Shown piece by piece: positions 10,901-22,699 of a stretch of 64,000 nucleotides of DNA. Numbering within the stretch: the first letter of the stretch is position 1; each line of letters begins with the position of its first letter. The stretch comes from Plenodomus lindquistii. Lineage: Eukaryota; Ascomycota; Dothideomycetes; Pleosporales; Leptosphaeriaceae. The stretch lies in assembly GCA_025504975.1 (NCBI GenBank), contig JANUWI010000001.1, forward strand, positions 496,001 to 560,000. The letters run 5' to 3'. The notes under the pieces were generated by a model. It was not told the DNA's origin and made no database searches. It saw only the letters and a list, made by a program, of their open reading frames with translations. The translations under genes were made by a program, and so were the position numbers.

Positions 10901-13900
10901 TGGCCTCATTGTAATGGTTATCAGTACTACTCATCCCTGTGATCTCGCTGTCACAAGCGAGCAGCTGCATGTTGGGTATCAACGACCTCGCCAACAGTGC
11001 AGAACCTGCCGCAAAAGGAATGTTCTCAAGTATTTCGATTACTGAATGCATGTCGCTAAGTATTCGAAGGACCTTGAGGTCGCCGACTGTTCCTAGTCAG
11101 ACGCCTCAATCCCATCGATTGGACGAGCCATGGTCTTCTCTTACCTAGGTACTTCGGATGGCGTTCCTGTAAGCCAATTTTATCCACTGACAATCGCATC
11201 GTCAGAATAAGGTCGTGCCGCACAACGCTGCGCCCACCGTTCAATGCGACCAAAGAAATGCACATGAAGCAGCCCAAAGTTGATCCGGAAGCGCCATTTA
11301 TGCGACGCAAGCGCCCTTTACGCGACAAAATAATCTAACGGACGGCGTGCAAATGGCACACGGCTACTACCATATTTGTGTGCTTTCATTGGCGCAGACT
11401 TGATCAAGCTTGATGTTTCAATCGGTACTCTTCCGCGGGATTTCTTCATCAGGCCATGTCACCGCGCTAGGAGTCAATGACATCCTGATGGTTGTGGCGG
11501 GACCTTCACCTTCCCAATGAAGTGAAACCTGTGCCGGCATCCCAATGAAATAGGTATCTGGAGGACAAGTATAGACCTTTGAGGGACCACGGACGAGGTG
11601 TTTACTGTCAGACTGATGAAAGTCCGGAGGAATGGAACCAGAAGGTAATTATCAAAGACCGAGTTCGTAAGTAGAACAAGGATTTTGTACTAGACATGAC
11701 TCTGAATACATTATGCAAGCATGGTCGAATGATGAGATGGATCATTCCACTATGTGCCTTGCAGTGGTCTGATGCAGTGACATTTGGACTCTGCCCACTT
11801 CGCAAGTTAGCGAATCACGTTGAATGACCGCGCTCACCACGGGCAGTCAGTCAAGCTCAGTCAAACACACATTTCATGCCAAGTGCTTCGAGCTTGCCCG
11901 GCACGCGTATAGTTGTTGGCAAAAGTATAGGTAGACATCACCACTAACCTTCCACGTTTGACTCGGCGACAATTTCCGTAAGTTAGACGAGAGTGATCGT
12001 CATCGGCACCGCTCATGGAAGCTCAGCCTTCTATGGACTCTCTACGATATTTACCGGGGAGCATCAAGCCAAGTATTTCCCCCACGCTTTTGAATATGTG
12101 CCCGGTGACCTAAATCGCTCTAGCGTACCATTTTCTAGGATTTATGACTACACGCTAAACGAATGAAACGAAATCGGTAGTGTTCCTCGGTATATGTTTT
12201 TTACGATCTTACGTCCGATGCTCGTTTCGCATTTCTGCGAACCACTATGACCTGCAGATGATCTGTCTTACACGCTCCATGCCGAGGATTGGGAAATTTC
12301 TCGATACAATTGCGCTATACCGAGAATGCAACCATTCACGTCACCAGTCGTCATTGTGGCTTCGGTACTTTTTTATTAGACACTTTCGATCATCCGGTTG
12401 TTTCAACCGCATGCTATTCTAGTTGTTTACTAGTAGAGATTGTTGTTGATTGGTGAATATGATGGGCATATCGGCGACTATAGCGTAGTCTAAGACAAAC
12501 TCATGGGTAGACCAATCGGGCCAGTGCTCAGCCTTGTCTCCCATAGCGGGATGATGGAACTAGACCTTGATGGAGGGCCATAGTCTTGATATCCATAAGG
12601 CTAGCTTACATATCAATGCATGCACATCGGCCCCCAACCAATAATCAACAAGTAACAAAAGCATACATACATACGGCAATGTGTAGTATGTCCTCCAGTG
12701 CGGCTAGAATTGGCACTGGCCTTCAAAACATCGGCAACATTTGCCTGAAGGAAGTATACGTCAATGTGTACGCCTTGTCCCTCTTTGCCATACTTTGCAC
12801 AGTCTGATGTATGTCACTCTTGCAATCCGGCGTTTTCATGTAGAACGTCCTGATTCATCGATCTGTGCTGTAGAAAATGATTCTAGTGGCTACCTTCCGA
12901 TGGCGAGCCTAATCGCTCACGAGTGGAGCTCTTGGGTACCACCGGATTGGGAACATATATTGACGAATTGGGACTTTGCGCCGTCAACTTTAGGCAGAAA
13001 GACTCAGTAAAACGTAAGGAGATCTCAAGTATTATCGTACCCGTACAGCCGGAGCTGACATGCATACCATTGTAACACATACCGGTAAAACAGTACTGTC
13101 CGGATTGGTGCACCTCTTGGGAAAGCTTTCAGCTTGTGTTCCTTCGAATCAACATGGTAGGCGGCCCTCCGGTCACCCACGTATAGCTCTTTGATCACTT
13201 CTCAAGACCTACTGTCAACATTGGACGCCCAGTGTTTGCCTGCAATGTGCTACAACGCTCTTTGCAAGGATGGTAACGTAGCCATATCGGGGAACCTTCC
13301 TGGTGAAACGGAAATGCTAGTCCTCTGCTTGAGTAACGTACCACGTGGACGGAAAGAGGCCGCCTAGAGACCCGCCGATCCGCAACTACCACCGGTCAAT
13401 CCCGCGTGATGGGAAGTTCCAATTGAGCTTGAGATTGGTGTATGCGGGCCGGTGTGCAGGACACGCGATATGCGCAAGTTTGCGCTTTTAGCCCCACGTG
13501 CTTATCGCCTAGGTGACGCCAAAAACCGGCCGTTCAGACCTTCGGTTGTCAAGACCAGAACTTACAAGGCGATTCGATATTGGCATATCTGTATAATTCA
13601 GTCTTGACAAACTTTGACAGTGATACGATCGTACCCTGGGTCAGTTACAGATGCGAACGGTGATAGTATGGGGGGGGGATCAGGGTCCCCTATCACAAAG
13701 ATTGCAGAAGAGCAAGTCATCTTCCAATCAAGATGCAATGCAATGTATGACATGGTAAAGATGTCAGACAAAGTGGTGTGTTAATAGAGGCAATCATAGG
13801 ACGTCGTGGTGTCATTTGCAAGACCAGATCGTGCCGTTCCATGGTGAGTTGATCGTCCACCTATTCTACCGATGTTCGCTCACATCGATGAGTCTAGAAA

Positions 13901-16900
13901 GATCGCAAATTGGTCAGGTGTGAACTCTGCCAGAATCCAAGCTCGTGACGTTGCGAGTGCATACGCGCAGTCATCCTTACGCAAGGACGATCTCACAACA
14001 TCGTCCTTCTCATGAGCGTTTCATCTGTCAGCGGTAGTGTAGGGCTACACTTACTGGCCGAGGGAGAGCATCTGACCTTCAACTCGCAAGCCACTGCAGG
14101 TTTACAGCAGTTCAATCTCGCACTAGCCATGATGTGTCAGTTAATTGCATGCTTCAATCGGCCTGCACTTCGCCAAGATAGTTGGTCTCTAAGGTCATCT
14201 TTATCAGATCGCTCGTCAGGTCGGTCGATCTACAAGTTCTATGTCAACGGTCGACCGTCGGGAATAGTATTCCGCTCCTCCGCATCGACTGCCGCCTTTA
14301 TCGACAGTTTATTTCTTATTTGCAAGGTCTGTCTCGAGTCTGCTGATTGGCCGATCGCAATACCAGCCTTGTGGAGGACGCCCTGGATCTGTCAAGTGCG
14401 GTTGCCTCACGACATGTACCTGCAAGGTAAATGGTTTTACACGTCACCATCTTTATCTTGATTGCGATGCGAAGATAAGAGACAGTGACCGTGATTCGTC
14501 TTTCAGGGGATAGTAGTTGGGCCTTGACACTGGCGGCTCCAAGGCTCGGATGTGAAGTGGAGTTGTGGAGCCAAGTAACCATCCGAAACCGTGAGATGGG
14601 GTAACAGGCAACCAGGCTCCTACAACAATAGTCCGACTATACGACTTGACCTCTGTCGTAAGGGGATTCAGCCGTGTAACAATTGTCGTCCTCGTGTAGA
14701 GCCGCGTCCACGTACCAAGTCCAAGTTCCATGGATTCCCAAAGGTGGTTCCACCATGGAAGTTACCCCGCTCTCAAGAGCAAATCCTTTGGAGGTCTTCT
14801 GTTGATTTACTGGACGCAATATAGTGTAGGTATGACGGAGCATACCGATTTTGATGCGGAGCTTCGATCAAACCATGCTGAAAGCACAGATCGTGCTCGC
14901 AACTGGTTGGCCTGGTTTTCTCGCGAGATAGCAATCGATGATCCAGGATAGCAGGGAGGTCTCGCATTTCCCTCAGCCTTCAGGACTCCGAAGGAAATCG
15001 AAAAGAGCGTTTGGGTTTCAACGCACGTCAGCAGTCCCTCGCTCATCTCCACATGTTTCGAGATTGACCAAAAGCATGCAGGCAACCCTTGGGGATCTGC
15101 GGATAACCTCGAACCAAACGTAGCACATTCAGCATCTGTGCGACTACGAGCGCGCAGCTTTGATAAGCAGCACAACCATGCCTGAATCACTAGACTCCCC
15201 CAGCCATAGCATTATCCTGCCTGTCATTTTGAGTCTTGCAATGTAAAGTGACATTTCTAGTCTTTGTATACTGGAGTTACCTGATACCATTGATCTTTGT
15301 ACGACTTCGATCCGTAGAATATGCTACAATCCACACCTTGCGAACTATTCCTCTAGTCCGATCGCCTTGCCTTGCCTGTTACACAAAGACCATCATGATC
15401 ATTATGGCGTAAAGGTGTAGGCAAGTGGGTTCTTACTCAAACCCAACAGTGATGTCTCGAAGTGTTGTTGCCATGGTAAGGACAGAATATAAGTTTTGTT
15501 GGTCGCATATCTCGGGTCAGAAGCTGCAAAGAATTCGTTCGCTGATCTGAGCTCCTAAGGCATGTAAGCGCATCTCGTTCAGGTTGCGAGTCCTCAAACT
15601 TTGGCACGTCCGACGCGCTCTTCTTGCCCAGGACAGACGAAAGCTAGCACCCAATTCCGATTGGAGGCTTTGATCGCTGTTGCCGCATTGCCTGTTTTGA
15701 AGTCGTGTATCAAACGCATACGAAAGCGCTTGTTCTGCGTAAGAACGGCTTTGCATGCCCAACGTGTCGCTGCAGTGCCCAGATTCATCTCTTAGAATTT
15801 TGTTGTTCCAGAAAGAAGGACGTGGCATATCTGTTGGCGAATTAACGTCGCGGGAAACAGCAGCAGCCACAGCGCGCTGCGTCAGTCTCGTGTGACTGTA
15901 ACCTGGCTCCAGCCAGAACGCTGGAATTGACAGTCATTCTGCTAAACGTCAGCCTCTAAATACTGCTGATACTTGAGGACGTGGCCTGGGGAGCTCATCG
16001 TGCAGCGACTGGCCTATCGCGGATCTTCTCAAGGAAATCAATATCACATGTCGCTACTATTTACCTGTTGCCCGAAAGGTCGATGGACCTTATCCACTGA
16101 GCTCAAAGTCAAAAGCGTGGCCATCGGAGTATATCACATTCCAGGACTGGTCCGCCGTACGAAGTGAATTAGCTTCGTGAGTGGGTTCTACGAGCGCGAT
16201 GTTACGCCATTCGAGCGAAACTTGTAGCGGAAGGGTTAAGTCGTTCGCCGGCAATGCTGCAACTCAGGTGGCAGGCTGAACTTAGATGTGATGACCCAGG
16301 TGGTTTCTTCGAAATACTGCTGAGAATGGCATGTCAAGACCGTAAGCCGTCGAGGACGAAATTAGGTTGTAGGCGTCCATGCTGCCTTTTAAGGCAAACG
16401 GCTGAGATGGAGCGAGCCTTGGCTCATTCCCCAGTGTTGTGGGGATGACCCATTGCGGCTTGAGTGAATCAGGACTTGGGAGGCGAGAACGACGACGGCC
16501 GCATGAGGATGGCGTGCAGCATAATCTGCTGCTTTGAAGGACTGTTGGTCGTGCACGGAGGACCATCGCCATGCTTCGGTTGCCTTGTCGCCTGCAGCAG
16601 GCGGAACGGACTAACACTCCCTCGGGACATGCGTCATGCAACTAGCTGACCCGTGTGTAACTGTTGCCTGAATTGCCTGCTTTGCGAAAATGCGAACCAC
16701 AATGGTGCGGCTCTGCTGCAACATAAACCAGTGGCAGAGCCCTCAAAATCTAATGGTTATACGGCTTCTAAAGTGCTTCCACGTGTTTCTTCAACCTTAT
16801 CACGCAAGATTACCCCGCTTCTGGCTCTCAGCTCTCCTTCGTTGCAGACATTTCACCGCCGTGCGGTATTTTGACATCACACAATCTGGGCCCCAAGATT

Positions 16901-17125
16901 GGAGCAGACGTGGCAAACAGATCAATGTCGTACAGAGTGCAATAGCTTGATTTTCTGTCAACAGCGTACGAGCCGAAATCAGCGGTTGTGCTGATCAAAA
17001 GCGCGCACGGATGGGAATGTTGTGTTGGCCAATAAAATCACCTGGTTTCGCCTTGCTCAAGACCCACCGCATACGACGACCAACGCCTGAGAGTAAAGAC
17101 AACACCTGAATTATTATATCGAGCA
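7948..17125. other. Gene desert of about 9.2 kb
   Basis: No open frame with recognisable protein character is seen on either strand. The longest frame (14012-14461, 149 codons) has no motif. The sequence is of mixed base composition, not strongly A/T-rich, so this is not an obvious RIP-type A/T isochore by eye. Small items inside it: splice-like signals near 9060-9360, a palindrome and triple CTACCTCTA repeat at 10538-10627, and a G-run hairpin at 13655-13696. The ends should contain the MFS promoter (left) and the EST1-like promoter (right). Ancient, fragmented transposons or lost genes are possible but cannot be proven by reading. Confidence 0.5.
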
Positions 17126-19610
17126 ATGGAACCAGGGGATGCGGTTGGATCCCGCTTTATTACAGCACTCCGTACGCAGAGCAAGGCGGACTCACAAGGC
17201 GGAGTCTTGCCATGCCCATTTCCCAACCACCATGATCGGATCTTCCAGAATATACATCAGTTATTCGATCACGTGAAAGCCGACCATGGCTCGGAGATCC
17301 AGGGTGTGGACCCTCGTCTTGCTCGATCTCGTCTGAAGGAAGCTGCCTTGAAACTCAGGTGATTGACAAAACCCTATCTATGTCTTTCAGCATGTTTTAA
17401 CGCTTCCAGGAGATCCGAGCAGATGTCAGAGGCCACCGCTGGTGATCGCTCGACACCTGATATTAGCGGTCTGACACTTGAAGCTAAGAATGAACGTCAA
17501 TCATCCCCTCCCTCCAGGAATAAGCGCCCTGCAGATGCAGAACCGCAGATGGACGAGGAGTTCTCGCGCAAAATGCCGTATACTATTCCATCAGACCGAA
17601 TTAGGCCGAAGCCACAAGATAAGCGTCTCTTTCAACATAAACAAGAAGTGAAGGAAACGCCACCTTCGCATCGGACAACGCCGGAGCCTTCACGTGAATG
17701 GTCGACTGATGCCACTAAGGCTACCAAGTCTCAGCCGCAATCGCCTGTCCGTCAATCCCCTCACCGTGTGGCGCCTAAGCAGCAGCAGGCTCAGCGGCAG
17801 CCTGGCTTGATAGAGCTCCAACGCTACGATGATCGCTATCCTGGGCTGCTCCTGCAGCCAGATAGTCGACCAATCTCGCAGGAGCAACTTGCATCTGAAG
17901 TGAAATCTATATATGCTGGGTTGACAATGGTGGAGACCAAGTGCATCCATGTTGATCGCGCTCAAGCGGCGGCCGCACAAGATAATTCTGATATTAAACT
18001 AGCCTCTGATCACTGGCAAGCGCTCATCGCGTTGCATCGAACGCTGTTACATGAACACCATGATTGTAAGTGTTTCCCATGATACCTGTCTATAATTAAC
18101 GCTGGCTTACATTGTCCTTCTTTTGTGCAGTTTTTCTGGCATCGCAGCATCCGTCGGCTTCCCCGGCACTGAGGAGACTTGCAGCTAAGTATTCCATGCC
18201 TGCGCGAATGTGGAAGCATGGCATTCACTCCTTCTTGGAGCTGCTACGCCGTCGCCTGCCTGACAGCATTGACTATATGTTGGCGTTCATTTACCTCGCG
18301 TATCAAATGATGGCGTTACTTTATGAGACCGTACCAGCATTCGAGGATACTTGGATCGAGTGCCTTGGAGATTTAGGACGCTACAGAATGGCCATTGAGG
18401 ACGAAGATATTCGTGACCGCGAGACATGGGCTGGAGTCGCACGCTCCTGGTACACGAAAGCAGCAGACAAGAATCCCACCGTTGGAAGGCTATACCACCA
18501 CTTGGCCATACTTGCCAGGCCTAACGCTCTGCAGCAGCTGTACTACTATGCGAGGTCCTTGACTTGTGTTAAGCCATTCCCAAGCGCACGGGAGTCCATT
18601 CTCACGTTGCTCGACCCAATCCTTGGACGGGCAGTTGCGACATACTCCCATGCTTTGCCAATTGATACCAACTTCATCAAGGCCCATGCCCTGCTTTTCG
18701 AGAATATGTCCATGGAAGACTTCCAGGTCGCCAAGCAGGAGTTCATGGGCAATCTGGACAATCATATAGGTCGCGTCACTGCCAAGTGGAAGGAACAGGG
18801 CGTCTACATAGCCGTGACAAATGTGGCCGGAGGATTCGAGTATGGAGTGGAGGAGAACGCGCTCCGACAAGTATTCCTCACTGAGCTCCAGGAAAAGGCC
18901 AAGACCGCACCACCGAATTTGGAAGACAACATACGTACTGCATCTCCAGCCGACCAACAAGAGCCCGCCGCACCATCCATCCCGGAAGTCAATTTATCGG
19001 AGAAGCTGGAGGACTTAGCGGACCAACCCACTTTCCAAGCCGCCAAATCTCTTACAAACGAAACCTTCGCTTTGGTCCTCCGCCGCATCGGCGACAAGAA
19101 CGTGCTTCCTCACGTCCACATCATGCTCTCTTACCTAACCACATTCGCTGCAAACAAATACGTTTCCTATCTGCTGGCCGACGTTCCTTGGGCCGAGTTA
19201 GCCGCATTCCTCAATACGTTAGTCAAGACCGAAAGCCAGTTGCAGAGCCAGAACCCGACTCAGGCCCAAAATATTGATATGTTGCTTTCCGCGGATGTTT
19301 TCCCCGGCGTCGGTGAGAGGGTGGACGAACTGCCGCTGCCGGAGGACTACCTCGTTCGTGGATTGATCTGGGCGCATGACTATTTCCCGCGAAAGTGGTT
19401 TGAGAGAGAGCATGATGAGGAGGAGAGGTACCTTGAGTTGGCGAGTACTGTGAAATGTCGCATGGAAAGGGTCTTGAGACTCGGCTTTCAACTCACAAAG
19501 GTACGTCAAATTGTCGACTTCTATGTGCTGTTCTAACGTTTGTGTAGCACAATCGCTGGATCAGATATGAAGAAGGATCCCATACGTTCTCTGTCATTCC
19601 TTCGACCTGA
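17126..19610 (+). CDS. EST1/SMG7-like protein with Est1 DNA/RNA-binding domain
   Basis: Four exons: 17126-17358, 17410-18065, 18131-19500 and 19548-19610; introns of 51, 65 and 47 nt; phases agree at each junction; product about 773 aa. Residues 27-55 resemble a finger (CPFPNHHDRIFQ...HVKADH) in which the second expected Cys is His. Residues about 95-235 are a disordered Ser/Pro/Gln-rich linker. From about residue 295 the sequence has the Est1-type 14-3-3-like/TPR region: a helical block, then VGRLYHHLAILARPN and LQQLYYYARSL, the signature of the Est1 DNA/RNA-binding domain. Proteins of this family act in telomerase recruitment (Est1) or nonsense-mediated decay (SMG5/6/7, Ebs1); the sequence does not tell which. 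Filamentous fungi often carry several such paralogues. No PIN nuclease domain is seen. It converges on Ku70. Confidence 0.8.
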
Positions 19611-20254
19611 CTTCATAACACATATACGCCGTCTTGCTTTTCGCAAACGCCTGATGTTTTATCTTACACATCTCAATCTTCTTTGTTCATCCCTTCACTT
19701 TTGCTGAAGAGAAACCTGAGAGGTCACACTGCCAAAGATGCTATCGGTACATCAAGGCCAGTGATGTTATTTCAGCGAATGTCTGGAGCACAAATTGAAA
19801 CATACACAAGCTCCAGTGCGTTCGATCGTCGTGTCGAGGGCAGAATGGTAAGTCAGTGGGGGGCGAGGCTGGTACAAGTTGCTGAGGCTCAAAGGGGGTG
19901 CTGTTGGATTCAAAATACTATTATACGTTTATTTTTGTGCTCAGGTCGTAAGTATACGTCGACAAATGAGAATCGCGCCGGGCGACCTTAATTCAAAATT
20001 ACTTCAGACACGTTTCAGCATTCAGCATATACAAAACGCAAGTACGCACACAAAAAAGGAGCGTATTAGAGTCAATAACATCTTGGTATCCGTCAAAAAG
20101 CTTCGCATTCACGCATTTGTTCTGTGCACTTGAAGGTCCCAGTCGGAACAAGATCTCGAAATGTCCTTGAAAGTCGACTCCAAACACAGGCCATTGTACA
20201 GTAACTCGTAATCTCAATCACGACGTGTGCCTACCAGGCGACTAGATTTGCAGG
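19611..20254. other. Convergent intergenic region
   Basis: This is the space between the stops of the EST1-like gene (+) and Ku70 (-). It should hold both 3' UTRs. The only open frames are short and featureless; no gene seen. Confidence 0.5.
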
Positions 20255-22265
20255 TCAGAGTCCCTTTCCTTCCAGATACGTCTGCACCCTCTCTAGCAAA
20301 TCTGCCTTCTTCCCCGCAGTACTCTGACCCCTTTGCGCGAGCCAGTCCTTCAACACAGCGACAGTCTGTTTACTAATCTGACCCTTATTATTTAGATCTG
20401 CCATCTGTTGATCCGTCATTCCCCCCTCATCTTCACCACCGTCTTCATCCTTGACCTTGGGCTCTTTCTTCACGCGCTTAGCGGGTTTCTCATCCGCAGC
20501 TGCTGTGCGCTTCTTCGCTGTCCGATCTGCCAGTGACGTCTTGTTCTGCGACTCAAACGCAACGTCGAATTCTCGGGCGAAGTCCTCAATGTACTCTCCA
20601 CATCGCTTGTCGATCTGTTTGTACCGCGGAATCGTCTTATCGTCTGGTTTCTCGGGCAATTCGTCTTCTAGGGCGAGGGCTTGGAGGACGCGGTAGAACC
20701 ATTGGAGATCGGGGTTTGGGTATCTTGACGGATCATAGACGCCCTTGGGTAATTGCAGTTGTTCGATGATGAGGCGCATTTTGTCGGTTAGCTCATCTGT
20801 TGTTTTGAGCGGGCTATCTGCTGGTTCGGGGAATTGCCGGACGTCGTCTGCGAAGGGGAGGGGGATGAGCCAGAGACCCGGGGGCGTAGTTTGCTCGCCG
20901 TCTTCGTTGAGCTTTTCTTCTGAGGGGATAAGGGCGGCGAGTGTGGGTGAGGCGTTGCGACGGGCGATGAACCACACGAGACCCATTTTCTGGGACTTGA
21001 TCAATTTCTGCTGCAGGGCAGAGAAGACACGCGTGGAACCTATGAAGTCTGCTTCTGAGGGGTAGATAAATGTCGCTTTGTTGACGTTGGCCCACAGAGG
21101 GAGGCAGGAAATGGGCTTGAAACCGATGATGCGGATGACAGGATCACCGAAACATTGTCGTATCTTCGTAATCTCCTCGGGTGTGAAAGTGATGGCATCT
21201 CCACCAAACTTGTATGCTTTTCTCAGCTCTGTCTTCGCAACATGACGCGCAGAATCATCTGCCAAGTGTGTAGTGGAAGAGGTTGCGATTTGCGGTTTCT
21301 CGCCGCCAACCCAGACGTAGCAGGACTTGACGTGCTCTTGACGTTTGATCAATACGTAACCCTTTACCCCTATCCTGAAGTCCGGTCCGAGTTCGAGAGG
21401 GAGTGTGAATAGCGCACGACGAGGTGTCGCTTTTGAATTGATTGAGGAGATGAGCTGCTTGAGAAGGGAGATACCTTCACCACTCTTCGCAACCTTAGTG
21501 ATGGACGCTAAAGCGACTGGCGCATCGGGGTCCGAAGGTGATGTGGGATAGACAAGATCATCATAGAAGCGTGACCGGTCGAAGGTGTGCCCGGGCTGAG
21601 ATATAGGGAACAAGTCGATTGTGCAGCCCAGGTCATACAAGTCACGTGCTCGAGTGACTGCCGTATCCTTGTCCGCCTTGACTTTGGCAGGGTAGTCATC
21701 ATCCGTTACTAGGAACAGTCTTCGTGAGGAGAAGTTAGGCGCTTTCGTTGTGAAGATCTGATTTGCGCAGAACAGAACTGTTGATATGCTTGCTCCCTCT
21801 TTAGCCGGTTTGAGGATCCTCTCCGCTTCCACCTCGTCTTCGACCAGATCCCGTAGTCTCTTGACGTCCTGAGCTGAAGGGATGTCTAGATCAGCTATCA
21901 AGTAGCAGTGCTGGAATGTGTTGTCGCCGTCTTTCAAGTCGGTTTCCTCAGTACCAAAAAGCAGGATGCCCATCATGTCGTTTGGATTTGAGATGATGCG
22001 TTGCTGCATTAGTTGATATGCGCACTTCAGCGCGGCGGATGTTGGAGAGTCACGTTCAGCTTTCTTGTCTTCCGACTTGGGAGGTCGCTCAAGCATCGAG
22101 GGGCTGACATGAATGGCAAAAAGCACGGCATCTTTGATAGTCTTGTAGCTCTTCAAGCTGTCAGTAGGTTGACTGGATAACTTCGATTTGAGATCATACG
22201 GAGTCGTCAATTTCCTCCTCTTCCTCTTGCTCCTCGCCTGGCCGGCTGTCTTCTGGGTCCGCCAT
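20255..22265 (-). CDS. KU70: Ku70, DNA end-binding subunit of the Ku heterodimer
   Basis: Two exons: 22265-22200 (22 codons, MADPEDSRPGEEQEEEEEID...) and 22150-20255, with a 49-nt intron 22199-22151 (GTATGA..CTTGAAG); product about 653 aa. The start was chosen because joining these exons gives an acidic N-terminus leading into DDS-SYKTIKDAVLFAIHVS, the normal start of the Ku70 vWA-like domain. The open frame that continues upstream through the intron instead gives a basic leader that does not fit the family. Domains: vWA-like about 27-240, Ku beta-barrel about 255-445, C-terminal arm, a basic NLS-like patch KPAKRVKKEPKVK, and a SAP domain in the last 35 residues (LKDWLAQRGQSTAGKKADLL). With Ku80 it binds double-strand ends for non-homologous end joining and protects telomeres. 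It shares a 434-bp divergent promoter with ferrochelatase. Confidence 0.93.
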
Positions 22266-22699
22266 GGTGCGTGATTGCCTTTTTGGATGTTGTGAACTTG
22301 TAATTGCCTGGAAATTAAAGAGCAATCACACAGGCTGGTTGTAATCAAAACGGGACGTGGAGACGACTTTATGAGACGGGGAATGGGAGGGTATGGTCAG
22401 GCAAACACGCTATATCCATATGTAAGGCAACAGCAGCTCCTACGCGTGGTGAGACACGCCTAGGTTCTCAATTCGGTTAGCTTCAACGCGACGGCACGTG
22501 CAGATAGTCTTGGCTCCGCCACAGCCTTAGCGTCCGATCGACAACGTCGCGCGTCATCACCACCGATCGCAGTGGCCGCCATTGGCTGGAGTTTATTCTC
22601 CACTCAAACCGAGGCCCTTCATCGTTTATGTGCTCTGGCCACGCTCACGACTTTGAGTTCGCCTTGTACTCCTCTGTACTTATTTTATTTACCACCACA
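22266..22699. promoter_or_regulatory. Divergent promoter between Ku70 and ferrochelatase
   Basis: 434 bp separate the two start codons. A CCATTGGCT element (CCAAT box on the minus strand) lies near 22579-22587, and a pyrimidine-rich tract precedes the ferrochelatase ATG. No TATA box is obvious. Assignment as a shared promoter rests on gene orientation. Confidence 0.5.

Noticed and set aside
14012..14461. 149-codon + strand frame in the gene desert
   Set aside because: Composition and sequence show no motif, signal peptide or membrane pattern; consistent with chance.
16282..16641. 119-codon minus-strand frame
   Set aside because: No motif and overlapping frames on the other strand; treated as chance.
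22266..22348. Upstream extension of the Ku70 open frame
   Set aside because: It would skip the family-like acidic N-terminus and is explained by a stop-free intron in that frame.
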